23,301 nucleotides of DNA from Tychonema litorale BBK16. Its GTDB lineage: Bacteria; Cyanobacteriota; Cyanobacteriia; Cyanobacteriales; Microcoleaceae. The stretch is taken from assembly GCF_021648855.1 (NCBI RefSeq), contig NZ_JAKJHX010000075.1:1-23301 (forward strand), in the 5' to 3' direction. The notes beneath the pieces were generated by a model, which ran no database searches, was not told the DNA's origin, and saw only the letters and a list, made by a program, of their open reading frames with translations. Positions 9,668 to 16,088 of the stretch are shown piece by piece. Position 1 is the first letter of the stretch. Every line of letters begins with the position of its first letter. The translations under genes were made by a program, and so were the position numbers.

Positions 9668-10771
9668 TTATGAGATATAAGGAATGGTGAGTAGAGAACT
9701 ATCACAAACAGCATTTTTTGTAGCATAGTCGATACTCAAGCAAGAAATTAATTTGTCGTCATTTATCAAGTTCATTAATGTAATTTTACCAGATTCTAAC
9801 CTATGAAAAATTGATTTATAGTACAAAAGCTCATCATGTAATGACGCATCTACATCTCGACCTCGATGCAACATCATATCAACAATATCAGACCTTGAAA
9901 TCTTTTCCGAAAACTCGACGTTACTGCTGAATAAAGAATCTATACTTACATCAGACACCGAGAGATTAAGTAAGTTGTGTCTGACTTTTAAAAAGTCACC
10001 ACCTAAGTCAAAATAAACAACAGGGTAAAGATCGTAAACGCACTCAGTTTTAAAATGATTAGTGACATACCAACCATTGCTCATAGTGCTTACCTTTACT
10101 TGAATTCCGGCATATTCGAGTTTTCCTCTAATTATATTCTTAGGAATCAATAATTCTTTTACTTTTGTAGCACTATCAACCCAGCATATATCCCTCTTAC
10201 TCGACGGTAAGTGCCATTTTCTCAAATCTTGGGTGTTTTTTGTTATTGCTAAACCTGTTCCTATCGCATGATAATGATTTGGGTTTTGCAAAAAAGGATA
10301 CCAAAAAAATTTTTTTACTAAGCTAGTAATAAGATTTGTGTCTTCTGTGTCTTCTCTAATAAGCCGTGCGATATTAGCCCACTTAGCATTTTTACTTACA
10401 TCACTATTACATTCTCTTACGACCATTCCTTCTGCTATGTATCCCAACATTATGGGTATCCTCAATCTTCGGTCTAGATTGTCAGGTTTTATAAATCGAC
10501 TAAATTCGTAAATATTTGTTCTAAAATCAAAATATATAACATTTACGTTTTCTAACAACTCAATGAAATTTTTTATGTGAGTATAGTATTGATTGTTATC
10601 ACTTATTAAGCGTTGCTGATTATCAAAGTCAAAAAGACTCAACTGAACATATTTTTCAGTGATTTTTTTATTCCTTGAATCAGCAATTTTATCTCTTAGA
10701 GGTTTACCCTTATCGGCAACAGTTGATATTAAGTTATTTTCTGGAATAATTAAAAGAGAATTTAAAATCAT
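9668..10771 (-). CDS. Accessory protein, candidate PD-(D/E)XK-type nuclease (367 aa)
   Basis: No family is recognised with certainty. A possible nuclease core can be read: a helix with Glu114 (MLGYIAEGMVVREC), then Asp194 in KRDICWVDS, then Gln224-x-Lys226 in a beta strand, AGIQVKVS. This order and spacing match restriction-endonuclease-like folds that use QxK in place of (D/E)xK, but the match is by eye. The N-terminal 100 residues and C-terminal 110 residues show nothing known. There is no signal peptide. The ATG at 10771 has no clear ribosome binding site. The gene is AT-rich compared with its neighbours, bounded by repeat copies on both sides, and has its own terminator, all consistent with recent acquisition. 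It lies 135 bases downstream of the membrane-protein gene on the same strand, so the two may be co-transcribed. Confidence 0.7.
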   Translation of the reverse strand: MILNSLLIIPENNLISTVADKGKPLRDKIADSRNKKITEKYVQLSLFDFDNQQRLISDNNQYYTHIKNFIELLENVNVIYFDFRTNIYEFSRFIKPDNLDRRLRIPIMLGYIAEGMVVRECNSDVSKNAKWANIARLIREDTEDTNLITSLVKKFFWYPFLQNPNHYHAIGTGLAITKNTQDLRKWHLPSSKRDICWVDSATKVKELLIPKNIIRGKLEYAGIQVKVSTMSNGWYVTNHFKTECVYDLYPVVYFDLGGDFLKVRHNLLNLSVSDVSIDSLFSSNVEFSEKISRSDIVDMMLHRGRDVDASLHDELLYYKSIFHRLESGKITLMNLINDDKLISCLSIDYATKNAVCDSSLLTIPYIS

Positions 10772-10856
10772 AGCTTATAGAATGTAAAAATAATGTAAAA
10801 AGTAAAGTGAGACAGCACTTAAAATCTATTGTAATGCTATATCTTGACGTAAACAC

Positions 10857-10887
10857 ATTTCCCCGCCTAAGCCCTGTAACCCTTACA
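10857..10887. repeat. Island repeat, copy 2
   Basis: This is the same 31-base unit as at 9627-9657, with N = G, C, A at the three variable positions. It sits between the 367-residue gene and the membrane-protein gene. It lacks the hairpin arm found at copy 1. Copies 1 and 2 are 1230 bases apart. Confidence 0.75.
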
Positions 10888-10906
10888 AATTCATAAAGAA
10901 AAGATA

Positions 10907-11359
10907 CTAATCATTTAATTTTTGACTGTAGTCGTTTTCTGCTCTACTGTGAAGAAGAAGAAGTGTTGTATTGACAATAGTTAGAATACTTAAAGTATAC
11001 ACATTGATTAAATATTCCATTAAATATTGTTGGGGTATGATATTACTTGGTAAAACAATAAATATAAACAAAGCTATTGCAAATAACATAACAAAAACAA
11101 AAATATGTTTCATACTATACCAAATAAGTGTCCAGAAAAAACCTAATATCTTAAGTAAAAAATAAAAAAATATATAGATAATTTCGCTCTTTGTCTTTTC
11201 TTTATCTGTCCTTGTGTCACCCTCATATATTACAAAAGAATATGTGTTCTTACCAGCAACCTTTAAAGCCTCATTGAGTGAACACATCGTGAGATAAAAA
11301 ATCACTCCAAGAAAGTATAACAAGGCACAAATAGAAAGGAATGCTTGAAATTCGTTCAT
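10907..11359 (-). CDS. Small multi-spanning membrane protein of unknown function (150 aa)
   Basis: No family is recognised. Hydrophobic stretches at about residues 5-27, 62-84, 86-108 and 118-138 suggest four membrane spans, separated by a polar loop (about 32-60) rich in Lys, Thr and Glu. A short charged C-terminal tail (SRAENDYSQKLND) follows. The protein is Ile/Phe-rich and the gene is very AT-rich, unlike the housekeeping genes around it. The ATG at 11359 has no clear ribosome binding site. It lies upstream of the 367-residue candidate nuclease gene on the same strand. Membrane proteins often partner cytosolic effectors in defence or conflict modules, but that reading rests only on adjacency. 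Confidence 0.6.
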   Translation of the reverse strand: MNEFQAFLSICALLYFLGVIFYLTMCSLNEALKVAGKNTYSFVIYEGDTRTDKEKTKSEIIYIFFYFLLKILGFFWTLIWYSMKHIFVFVMLFAIALFIFIVLPSNIIPQQYLMEYLINVYTLSILTIVNTTLLLLHSRAENDYSQKLND

Positions 11360-11500
11360 TGTATTATTTACCCAAAAATTAAGTAACTTGTCTCACTTTC
11401 ATTTTCACCCATAAACAAAGAGATGTGCAAGAGTAAACGTAAACTATTTGCATAAAACACAGCTTAAAAGCCTCAACACTTTAACTCAGGCAGGTTTTCT

Positions 11501-11629
11501 ATGTCTGTGACCGCCCCGCGCTATCACCGCTCCGATCGCCCCGACCGTGGCAAGCACATTACCACATTTCCCCGCCTAACCCCTGTAACCCTTGCAGCTA
11601 CGTCAGGAAACTGTAATTTTCTGATTTAG
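11501..11629 (+). CDS. Possible 42-aa small ORF spanning repeat copy 3
   Basis: An ATG frame begins MSVTAPRYHRSDRPDRGKH, passes through the repeat as TFPRLTPVTLAAT and stops at 11629. Its first 35 codons are GC-rich with cyanobacterial-looking codon use, unlike the AT-rich sequence on both sides. It could be a remnant of a larger transferred gene, a real small protein, or chance. The other repeat copies read FPRLNPVTLAVT and FPRLSPVTLTNS in the same frame, each followed directly by a stop. No ribosome binding site is clear. Confidence 0.25.
   Translation: MSVTAPRYHRSDRPDRGKHITTFPRLTPVTLAATSGNCNFLI
11566..11596. repeat. Island repeat, copy 3
   Basis: This is the same 31-base unit, with N = C, C, G at the variable positions. 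It lies 206 bases upstream of the membrane-protein gene and 709 bases from copy 2, in the same orientation as copies 1 and 2. Confidence 0.75.
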
Positions 11630-11724
11630 AGCTTCAAACGTCTACTACGGCATATCTTTGCAAACTTATCGCAACTACGATAAAACTATATGTAAATAGA
11701 ATTTATGAGTTTGCAGAAAATATT

Positions 11725-12168
11725 ATGTTCAAAAATCTTGTGATTAGTCTAATCTTCACTGCCGGAGTTTTTTTACCTTCTTTTTCTGATGTAAGCGTCG
11801 CTAGCCCATTGCTCAAAGTTCAAAATCCCTTACCATATCCGGCGGCTGACAAAAATGGAGATTACCAAATTATTAACGGAAATAGTGGAGTCATGCCTTT
11901 TGTATGGGAAGTTGTAGATCCTGAAGGTTTGAATGTTCGGTGTCAAAATAGAACAAATCAAACTAACCTAATAGAAATAATAGATTTACCTGTTGATAGC
12001 ATTATGCCAACTGGTGAAAGATTTGATGCTGTGGGAATTTTTCTTGACCGACGGGGAAAACCTTGGATATGGGTAGGCAGTCATTCTATGAGTAGCACTC
12101 GCTGCTGGGTTAGAGCTAATAAGAGTTATGTCACACCATTTCAAAGAATTAATCGTAATATCCAATAG
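11725..12168 (+). CDS. Small secreted protein of unknown function (147 aa)
   Basis: The N-terminus is a signal peptide with a hydrophobic core (LVISLIFTAGVFLP) and a likely signal peptidase site near SVAS at about residue 27. The mature part of about 120 residues has two cysteines, in NVRCQNRT and STRCWVRA, which could form a disulfide in the periplasm. The aromatic-rich WIWVGSH region looks like a beta structure. I do not recognise the family. The ATG at 11725 has no strong ribosome binding site. A long perfect hairpin follows the stop and should end its transcript. It is AT-rich like the rest of the island and transcribed away from the two minus-strand island genes. Confidence 0.65.
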   Translation: MFKNLVISLIFTAGVFLPSFSDVSVASPLLKVQNPLPYPAADKNGDYQIINGNSGVMPFVWEVVDPEGLNVRCQNRTNQTNLIEIIDLPVDSIMPTGERFDAVGIFLDRRGKPWIWVGSHSMSSTRCWVRANKSYVTPFQRINRNIQ

Positions 12169-12185
12169 CCTTTATCACCAATAAG

Positions 12186-12236
12186 ATATGAGATAAAACC
12201 CACTACAATATCCTTGTAGCGGGTTTTATCTCATAT
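12186..12236. terminator. Long inverted repeat, terminator-like, at the truncation point of uma2
   Basis: The left arm (12186-12208, starting ATATGAGATAAAACCC) pairs with 12214-12236 over 22 of 23 positions around a five-base loop. It lies 18 bases after the secreted-protein stop and two bases before the surviving part of the Uma2 frame. It can work as a terminator on either strand, and it marks the break in uma2. Confidence 0.7.
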
Positions 12237-12238
12237 AA

Positions 12239-12571
12239 TTGGTGGTTTTGCGCCCCGAACACATCTTGCTGACAGCAACCAGGCTAACCATTACCCAAAC
12301 TATGCCACCTCCTCAGTTGGTTGTCGAGGTTGTTAGTCCAGGTAGAGTTGGGCGCGATCGCGATTACATTAGTAAACGAGCTCAATATGCAGCGCGGGGC
12401 ATCCCTGAATATTGGATTGTTGACCCTCAAGAGGAGATAGTAGCGGTACTACGACTAGAATCAGGTGAGTATGTCGAAGTTGGGATGTTTCAAGGGGAAC
12501 AAGCACTTGTTTCTCCAACATTTCCGCAGTTGAATTTGACGGCTGGACAAGTCTTGGGAGGAGAGTTTTAG
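12239..12571 (+). pseudogene. Uma2-family (DUF820) nuclease-like protein, 5' truncated
   Basis: The surviving 110 codons match the C-terminal half of Uma2 proteins, a PD-(D/E)XK-like family very numerous in cyanobacteria. PPPQLVVEVVSP carries the conserved Glu, and the RDRDYISKRAQYAARGIPEYW signature is present, followed by IVDPQEEIVAVLRL. Full-length members have roughly 180-200 residues; here the first 70 to 90, including the upstream catalytic acidic residue, are missing. The frame has no ATG near its start, only a TTG at 12239 with no ribosome binding site, and it begins directly after a long inverted repeat. It is most likely a dead fragment. A shortened product from an inner ATG at 12302 cannot be excluded. 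Confidence 0.8.
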
Positions 12572-12607
12572 CCGCCGATTTACAAGGAATTTACAAGGAG
12601 AAAATGT

Positions 12608-12799
12608 ATGAAAATTAGAGCAATCATCCATCCCGCAGAAGAAGGTGGCTATTGGGCTGAAGTTCCCGCACTTCCTGGGTGCATTACCGAAGGAGATACG
12701 ATGGAAGAAGTGATGGCTAATTTAAAAGATGCTATGGTCGGTTGGCTCGATGTTGCTAATAGTCGTGAAGCAATTGCCTCCACAGATAAAATTGTTTAA
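12608..12799 (+). CDS. hicB: HicB-family antitoxin, now without an intact partner
   Basis: The 63-residue protein has the partial RNase H-like HicB fold. MKIRAIIHPAEEGGYWAEVP is followed by ALPGCITEGDTMEEVMANLKDA, the hallmark of the family. It is a short form without a C-terminal DNA-binding domain. HicB normally neutralises HicA, an RNA-binding toxin that blocks translation. The ATG at 12608 has an AAGGAGA ribosome binding site. Directly downstream, after eight bases, lie the first codons of a hicA gene that is cut by repeats, so this antitoxin appears orphaned. Orphan HicB proteins can still quench HicA toxins encoded elsewhere. Confidence 0.85.
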   Translation: MKIRAIIHPAEEGGYWAEVPALPGCITEGDTMEEVMANLKDAMVGWLDVANSREAIASTDKIV

Positions 12800-12807
12800 A
12801 TTGCTGT

Positions 12808-12840
12808 ATGAAATCTATTTCAGGGAAAAGTTTGTCTTAA
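12808..12840 (+). pseudogene. hicA: hicA remnant, only the first nine codons
   Basis: An ATG eight bases after the hicB stop opens the peptide MKSISGKSL(S), which matches the conserved N-terminus of HicA toxins (MKSISGKxL). The frame then hits TAA at 12838, exactly where the tandem repeat unit CTTAAGAAATTAGGAGACGG begins. The rest of the normal 60 to 80 codon toxin gene, including its catalytic histidine, is absent. The short match is convincing mainly because of its position right after hicB. Confidence 0.7.
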
Positions 12841-12996
12841 GAAATTAGGAGACGGCAGTGCCGTGTCCCTACCGAAAATAATACTGTAGTCTTAAGAAAT
12901 TAGGAGACGGCAGTGCCGTGTCCCTACCCAAAATAATACTGTAGGGAGACGGCAGTGCCGTCTCCTCTATATCATTCCGGTGTAACCTAAATTGAT
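12836..12996. repeat. Tandem and inverted repeat cluster (GGAGACGGCAGTGCC family)
   Basis: Two direct units of 55 bases start at 12836 and 12891, each beginning CTTAAGAAATTAGGAGACGG and differing at only a few positions. They are followed by a near-perfect palindrome, GGAGACGGCA-GTGCCGTCTCC, and by an inverted copy of the left module seen at 6510-6540. The cluster fills the space between the hicA remnant and the 3' end of moaA. Confidence 0.8.
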
Positions 12997-12997
12997 A

Positions 12998-13987
12998 TTA
13001 CCCACCGATTTGAGACATGGTGCGGCTGTAATTTCCTTGAGTAGTTCCCGAATCCCGCTGCTTGAAATTAATCTCCGGTTTAATCTCCAATATCTGCTGC
13101 ACTCGATCGCGCAATTCGCCCGTAGACACCCCATTCCGTAAAGCAGTTTTCAAGTCAATTTGTCCCGTTTCGTTCAGCAGACAAGGCCGCAGCCACCCGT
13201 CAGCAGACAAACGCATCCGATTGCACCGATCGCAAAAACACTCAGACATCTGACTAATAAATCCTAAAGTGCCCTTCGCCCCCGGAATTTGAAACACATC
13301 CGCCGGCCCATTTCCCCGCACTCCCGACTCGGCTAAACCATATTTATCGCTAATTTGTTGCCGCAAATCTGCCGATGCTACCCAACCTTTATCGCCAAAT
13401 AAATCGCCATTCCCGATCGGCATAAACTCAATAAAACGAACGTGCCAATTCCGGTTAATAGTTAATTCTGCCAACTCCAATATTTCGCCATCATTGACAC
13501 CAGGAATCACCACCACATTCAACTTCAGCGGATCGAATCCAGCTTGATAAGCCGCTTGAATTCCTTCCCAAACTTGCATCCAGCGCGATCGGCCGCGACT
13601 GCCAATTATCTTATCAAAAGTCTCCGGTTCCAGCGAATCCAAACTAATATTAATTCGGCGCAAACCAGCCTTGTAGAGATTTTCGGCCATTCCCGCCAGC
13701 AAAAAGCCATTAGTTGTCATTGACAAATCTCGCGTTTCCGGCAAAGATGCGATCGCCCCAACCAACTCCACCACCCCAGGGCGCAATAGCGGTTCCCCAC
13801 CAGTCAACCGAAACTTAGTAAATCCCACAGGTATGAAAACTTCCCGTAGCAAAGTTAGCAATTCCGAGTGAGTTAACAACTGCTGCTGCAAAACATAGTC
13901 CAACTCGCTACCTTCCGGCATACAGTAGAGACAGCGGAAATTGCAGCGGTCTATTAAACTAATCCGAAGGTAGTCTACGGGATTCAT
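12998..13987 (-). CDS. moaA: GTP 3',8-cyclase MoaA, molybdenum cofactor synthesis
   Basis: This radical SAM enzyme converts GTP to the cyclic intermediate that becomes cyclic pyranopterin monophosphate, the first step of molybdenum cofactor synthesis. The radical SAM cluster is bound by Cys15, Cys19 and Cys22 in [10 protein letters not shown]. The second 4Fe-4S cluster near the substrate is bound by Cys252, Cys255 and Cys269 (CxxC-x13-C), and SAM contacts include LTGGEPLLR (61-69). The protein ends in the conserved double glycine (SQIGG) needed for activity. All key residues are present and the 329-residue length is normal. The ATG at 13987 was chosen because it is the only upstream start near the first motif. 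It is divergent from narM, which fits supply of cofactor to nitrate reductase. Confidence 0.97.
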   Translation of the reverse strand: MNPVDYLRISLIDRCNFRCLYCMPEGSELDYVLQQQLLTHSELLTLLREVFIPVGFTKFRLTGGEPLLRPGVVELVGAIASLPETRDLSMTTNGFLLAGMAENLYKAGLRRINISLDSLEPETFDKIIGSRGRSRWMQVWEGIQAAYQAGFDPLKLNVVVIPGVNDGEILELAELTINRNWHVRFIEFMPIGNGDLFGDKGWVASADLRQQISDKYGLAESGVRGNGPADVFQIPGAKGTLGFISQMSECFCDRCNRMRLSADGWLRPCLLNETGQIDLKTALRNGVSTGELRDRVQQILEIKPEINFKQRDSGTTQGNYSRTMSQIGG

Positions 13988-14090
13988 GTCAATACTGTAT
14001 AATATTACTTAAGTATAAATCCTGATTCAATTTTCTGCAATTATTGATAGAAAGCAAAAAACCTGCATCGATTTCTCTCTCTTCTCTTAC

Positions 14091-14116
14091 TCTGCGCTCT
14101 CTGCGCCCTCTGCGGT
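14091..14116. repeat. Short CTCTGCG repeat
   Basis: The units TCTGCGCTC, TCTGCGCCC and TCTGCGGT run in tandem. It resembles a common cyanobacterial intergenic repeat and lies between the divergent moaA and narM genes. A related TCTGCG-rich element lies before the gamma-subunit gene. Confidence 0.5.
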
Positions 14117-14152
14117 AAATAAAAAAAATCTAATTTGCAAATCCATATATCT

Positions 14153-14605
14153 ATGACATTCTTTAAATTTGAAGCCGACTTTGTAGAAGCCCTGCGCTGC
14201 ATCCCCATGCAAGTACGCCTCAAATTAGATACTTGCGGCATCAAACTCAAATTGCAAGATTGGAATCATTTTAGTCAAGCAGAACGCCAAACACTTGTAG
14301 AGCTTCCTTGTTTGACAAATCCAGAAATCATCGAATACCGAGAACAACTCAACCAAATATTAATTAAACATACTGGCAAATCTGGAACTGATTTAGCGAT
14401 CGATCCAAATCCGCCCTGGCTGGATGCTGCAACCATACCAGAATCTGTCACCGCCAAAGCCCAAGAGTTTGATTTGACTATTACTTTGGCACAATGGATG
14501 GCTTTGGACGCGATCGAGCGATTTGCTTTAATTAAACTTAGTCGATCGAGCCACGAGAATAAAAACTTTCTCCCAGCGGTTCGAGAATTTCACCTCATTG
14601 CATGA
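14153..14605 (+). CDS. narM: Nitrate reductase-associated protein NarM
   Basis: The 150-residue protein matches the cyanobacterial nitrate reductase-associated family. It has the opening FKFEADFVEALRCIPMQVRL then KLDTCGIKLKL, and the ending ERFALIKLSRSSHENKNFLP then AVREF. NarM is needed for active nitrate reductase in cyanobacteria, probably for maturation or electron supply, though its chemistry is not settled. The frame extends to an ATG at 14135, but the second ATG at 14153 places the conserved FFKFEADF motif at the usual N-terminus. No clear ribosome binding site supports either start. It is divergent from moaA, and nitrate reductase is a molybdenum enzyme. The narB gene itself is not in the window. 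A perfect 16-pair hairpin at the stop codon should end transcription. Confidence 0.9.
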   Translation: MTFFKFEADFVEALRCIPMQVRLKLDTCGIKLKLQDWNHFSQAERQTLVELPCLTNPEIIEYREQLNQILIKHTGKSGTDLAIDPNPPWLDAATIPESVTAKAQEFDLTITLAQWMALDAIERFALIKLSRSSHENKNFLPAVREFHLIA

Positions 14606-14637
14606 GAAGTCGGACTTCTTCAAGAAGTCCGACTTCT
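14605..14637 (+). terminator. Perfect inverted repeat at the narM stop
   Basis: AGAAGTCGGACTTCTT (14605-14620) pairs perfectly with 14622-14637 around one C. Its core is the same GACTTCTT/AAGAAGTC as the repeat at 1621-1648, so it is a dispersed element serving as a likely terminator. No T-run follows. Confidence 0.6.
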
Positions 14638-14694
14638 AGCAGGTTCTAGCAGAGGGCGCATTTTACGTTGAACTGCGTACACCTACTAATATTT

Positions 14695-15786
14695 TTAAGC
14701 TTGTTTTTGCGCTAAGTTTCGACGACGACGGGCTACAATCAAACCTCCCAAGGAAATTAATCCACCGACAACAGTTGTCGGTTCCGGTACCGGTTCGGAA
14801 TTGTCCCAAGTGTCTTTAACTACTTCCAGTGGTTGAGACAAGTCGCCAATAGTCTCTGATTCATCAAGTACCACCTGAGCGAGAGTAGTTGGACCAAGGT
14901 TTGAGTTAGTTCTGGGCAAGCTATTAAGCATTCCTGTTCCAGCCATTCCCCTGATGACATTCTGAATCCAGTTGCTGTGCGACGACACGCGAGTAGTAGC
15001 AGAAATATCGCCGTAGTCAGCATCTGTATTGCCATCGAAAGAGTTAATAAAAGAGTTTATCCCAGCCAGGAGTCCACCGATAAACAGCGCTCCGCCACTA
15101 TCGCCCTTGGCTAGCTGATATTCTAGATTGAGAGGGCGGGTTAGAGGATCTGAAGGATTGACCGATCGAGGATCGTCAAAATCTGACACAAGTACCTGGT
15201 TGGAGTAGCCTAATCGACTTCCTAGCCCGATCGTATTTTGACCGGCTCGTTTTGTGCCGAAGCTTGTGCTATTTGCCCCGCTTAAACCATTACCTGTATT
15301 GCCAAACCCGACGTAGCTGCCAACTTGCAAATCTTCGTTAGTACCGGAGTACAATATTGCCGGATTAATGTTCGAGATTGAACTGTTGAGTCGGTACAAG
15401 CCGATGTCAACACCTCCAGCAAGATTTCGGTTGCTACCCTGCCATCCTCCGTGCTGAAGTCCCAAATTGATTGAATAGCTGCGTCCGCCAATTGTAAAAC
15501 CTGCACCAGCGAGACTCTGTTGACCGTTTTCTAAACAGTGGGCTGCTGTTAGTACCCAGTTGGAACTGATCAAGGTTCCCGAACAACCTGTGAACGTATT
15601 GTTGCCAAATCTCATGTCGAGGCGGCCGACGCTGGCAAATTGGTTTTGGTTGGCGAAGTTTGTGTACTGGGTGTCGGATCGATCGTGTCGAATCGTACCC
15701 GCGATCGCGTTTCCACACAGACCCGCTGCTGCCACAAAGGCTGTGATGGTTGATGTAATTAGGTTTTGAGTCTTCACGGTGAGCAC
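14695..15786 (-). CDS. Secreted trypsin-like serine protease with PEP-CTERM anchor
   Basis: The 363-residue protein has an N-terminal signal peptide (about 1-29, ending near NAIAG). Its S1 chymotrypsin-fold domain has the catalytic triad His83 (LTAAHCLE), Asp127 (GGVDIGLYRL) and Ser230 (AKGDSGGAL). A pair of cysteines, Cys68 and Cys84, sits around the His loop as in trypsins. The C-terminus is a PEP-CTERM sorting signal: VPEPTTVVGG at about 333, a hydrophobic segment, then RRRR at 353-356. Such proteins are exported and processed at the envelope, often in exopolysaccharide-producing bacteria. The substrate is unknown. The start is a GTG at 15786; a second GTG three codons later is equally possible. 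It is divergent from the ATP synthase operon and shares a 302-base upstream region with it. Confidence 0.92.
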   Translation of the reverse strand: MLTVKTQNLITSTITAFVAAAGLCGNAIAGTIRHDRSDTQYTNFANQNQFASVGRLDMRFGNNTFTGCSGTLISSNWVLTAAHCLENGQQSLAGAGFTIGGRSYSINLGLQHGGWQGSNRNLAGGVDIGLYRLNSSISNINPAILYSGTNEDLQVGSYVGFGNTGNGLSGANSTSFGTKRAGQNTIGLGSRLGYSNQVLVSDFDDPRSVNPSDPLTRPLNLEYQLAKGDSGGALFIGGLLAGINSFINSFDGNTDADYGDISATTRVSSHSNWIQNVIRGMAGTGMLNSLPRTNSNLGPTTLAQVVLDESETIGDLSQPLEVVKDTWDNSEPVPEPTTVVGGLISLGGLIVARRRRNLAQKQA

Positions 15787-16088
15787 CTAGATCAAGGTTA
15801 AATTTGTTCTTCTATTTACCTATCTGGTTCACAACTCAATTTTTATGCAAAATTTTGGATATTGTTACAAAACTTTACATAAAATTGTCAAATATCTACA
15901 AACTTAACACCGACTAGGTGAGGTCGAGTGTGAATTGGTGCGATCGGCAAAAAAGAATTCTGACTCATTCGACACCGAAACCTGAAAATATTATTAAATT
16001 TAATTTTAAGTATTGTTACCAGACCGTGGTAATATTTTTCTGAGCTTGCAAAGCACACGCCTGCTACCTGCATTAGTTTCTGAGCTTC
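15787..16088. other. Divergent region between the protease and the ATP synthase operon
   Basis: This AT-rich 302-base region should carry the ATP synthase operon promoter and the protease promoter. It contains a dyad overlapping a TAATAT box (16016-16035) and an 11-base direct repeat TTTCTGAGCTT near 16037 and 16077. No gene or known riboswitch is seen. Confidence 0.55.
16016..16035 (+). promoter_or_regulatory. Operator-like dyad TTACCA-N5-TGGTAA with overlapping -10 box
   Basis: TTACCA (16016-16021) and TGGTAA (16027-16032) are perfect mirror arms around GACCG. TAATAT (16030-16035), a good -10 match, overlaps the right arm about 55 bases before the first gene of the operon. No consensus -35 is found at 17 bases. 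A repressor bound here would block the promoter, but no regulator can be named. Confidence 0.35.

Larger units (their letters stand above)
11360..11724. other. Intergenic region with a GC-rich patch and island repeat copy 3
   Basis: The first 130 bases are AT-rich and presumably hold the promoter of the minus-strand membrane-protein gene. From about 11500 to 11610 the composition changes abruptly to GC-rich. This patch carries a possible 42-codon frame and repeat copy 3. The last 100 bases are AT-rich again and lead to the secreted-protein gene. No other gene is visible. Confidence 0.5.

Noticed and set aside
9627..11596. Integron attC sites: GCCTAAC in repeat copy 3 fits the RYYYAAC core, and the base after GCCTAA varies between copies.
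   Set aside because: No paired GTTRRRY core lies at the right distance and orientation, copies 1 and 2 do not fit the core, the hairpin at copy 1 has the opposite arm order, and no integrase is seen.
9627..11596. CRISPR array reading of the three repeat copies.
   Set aside because: Spacing is 1230 and 709 bases with genes in between, not regular short spacers, and no cas gene is present.
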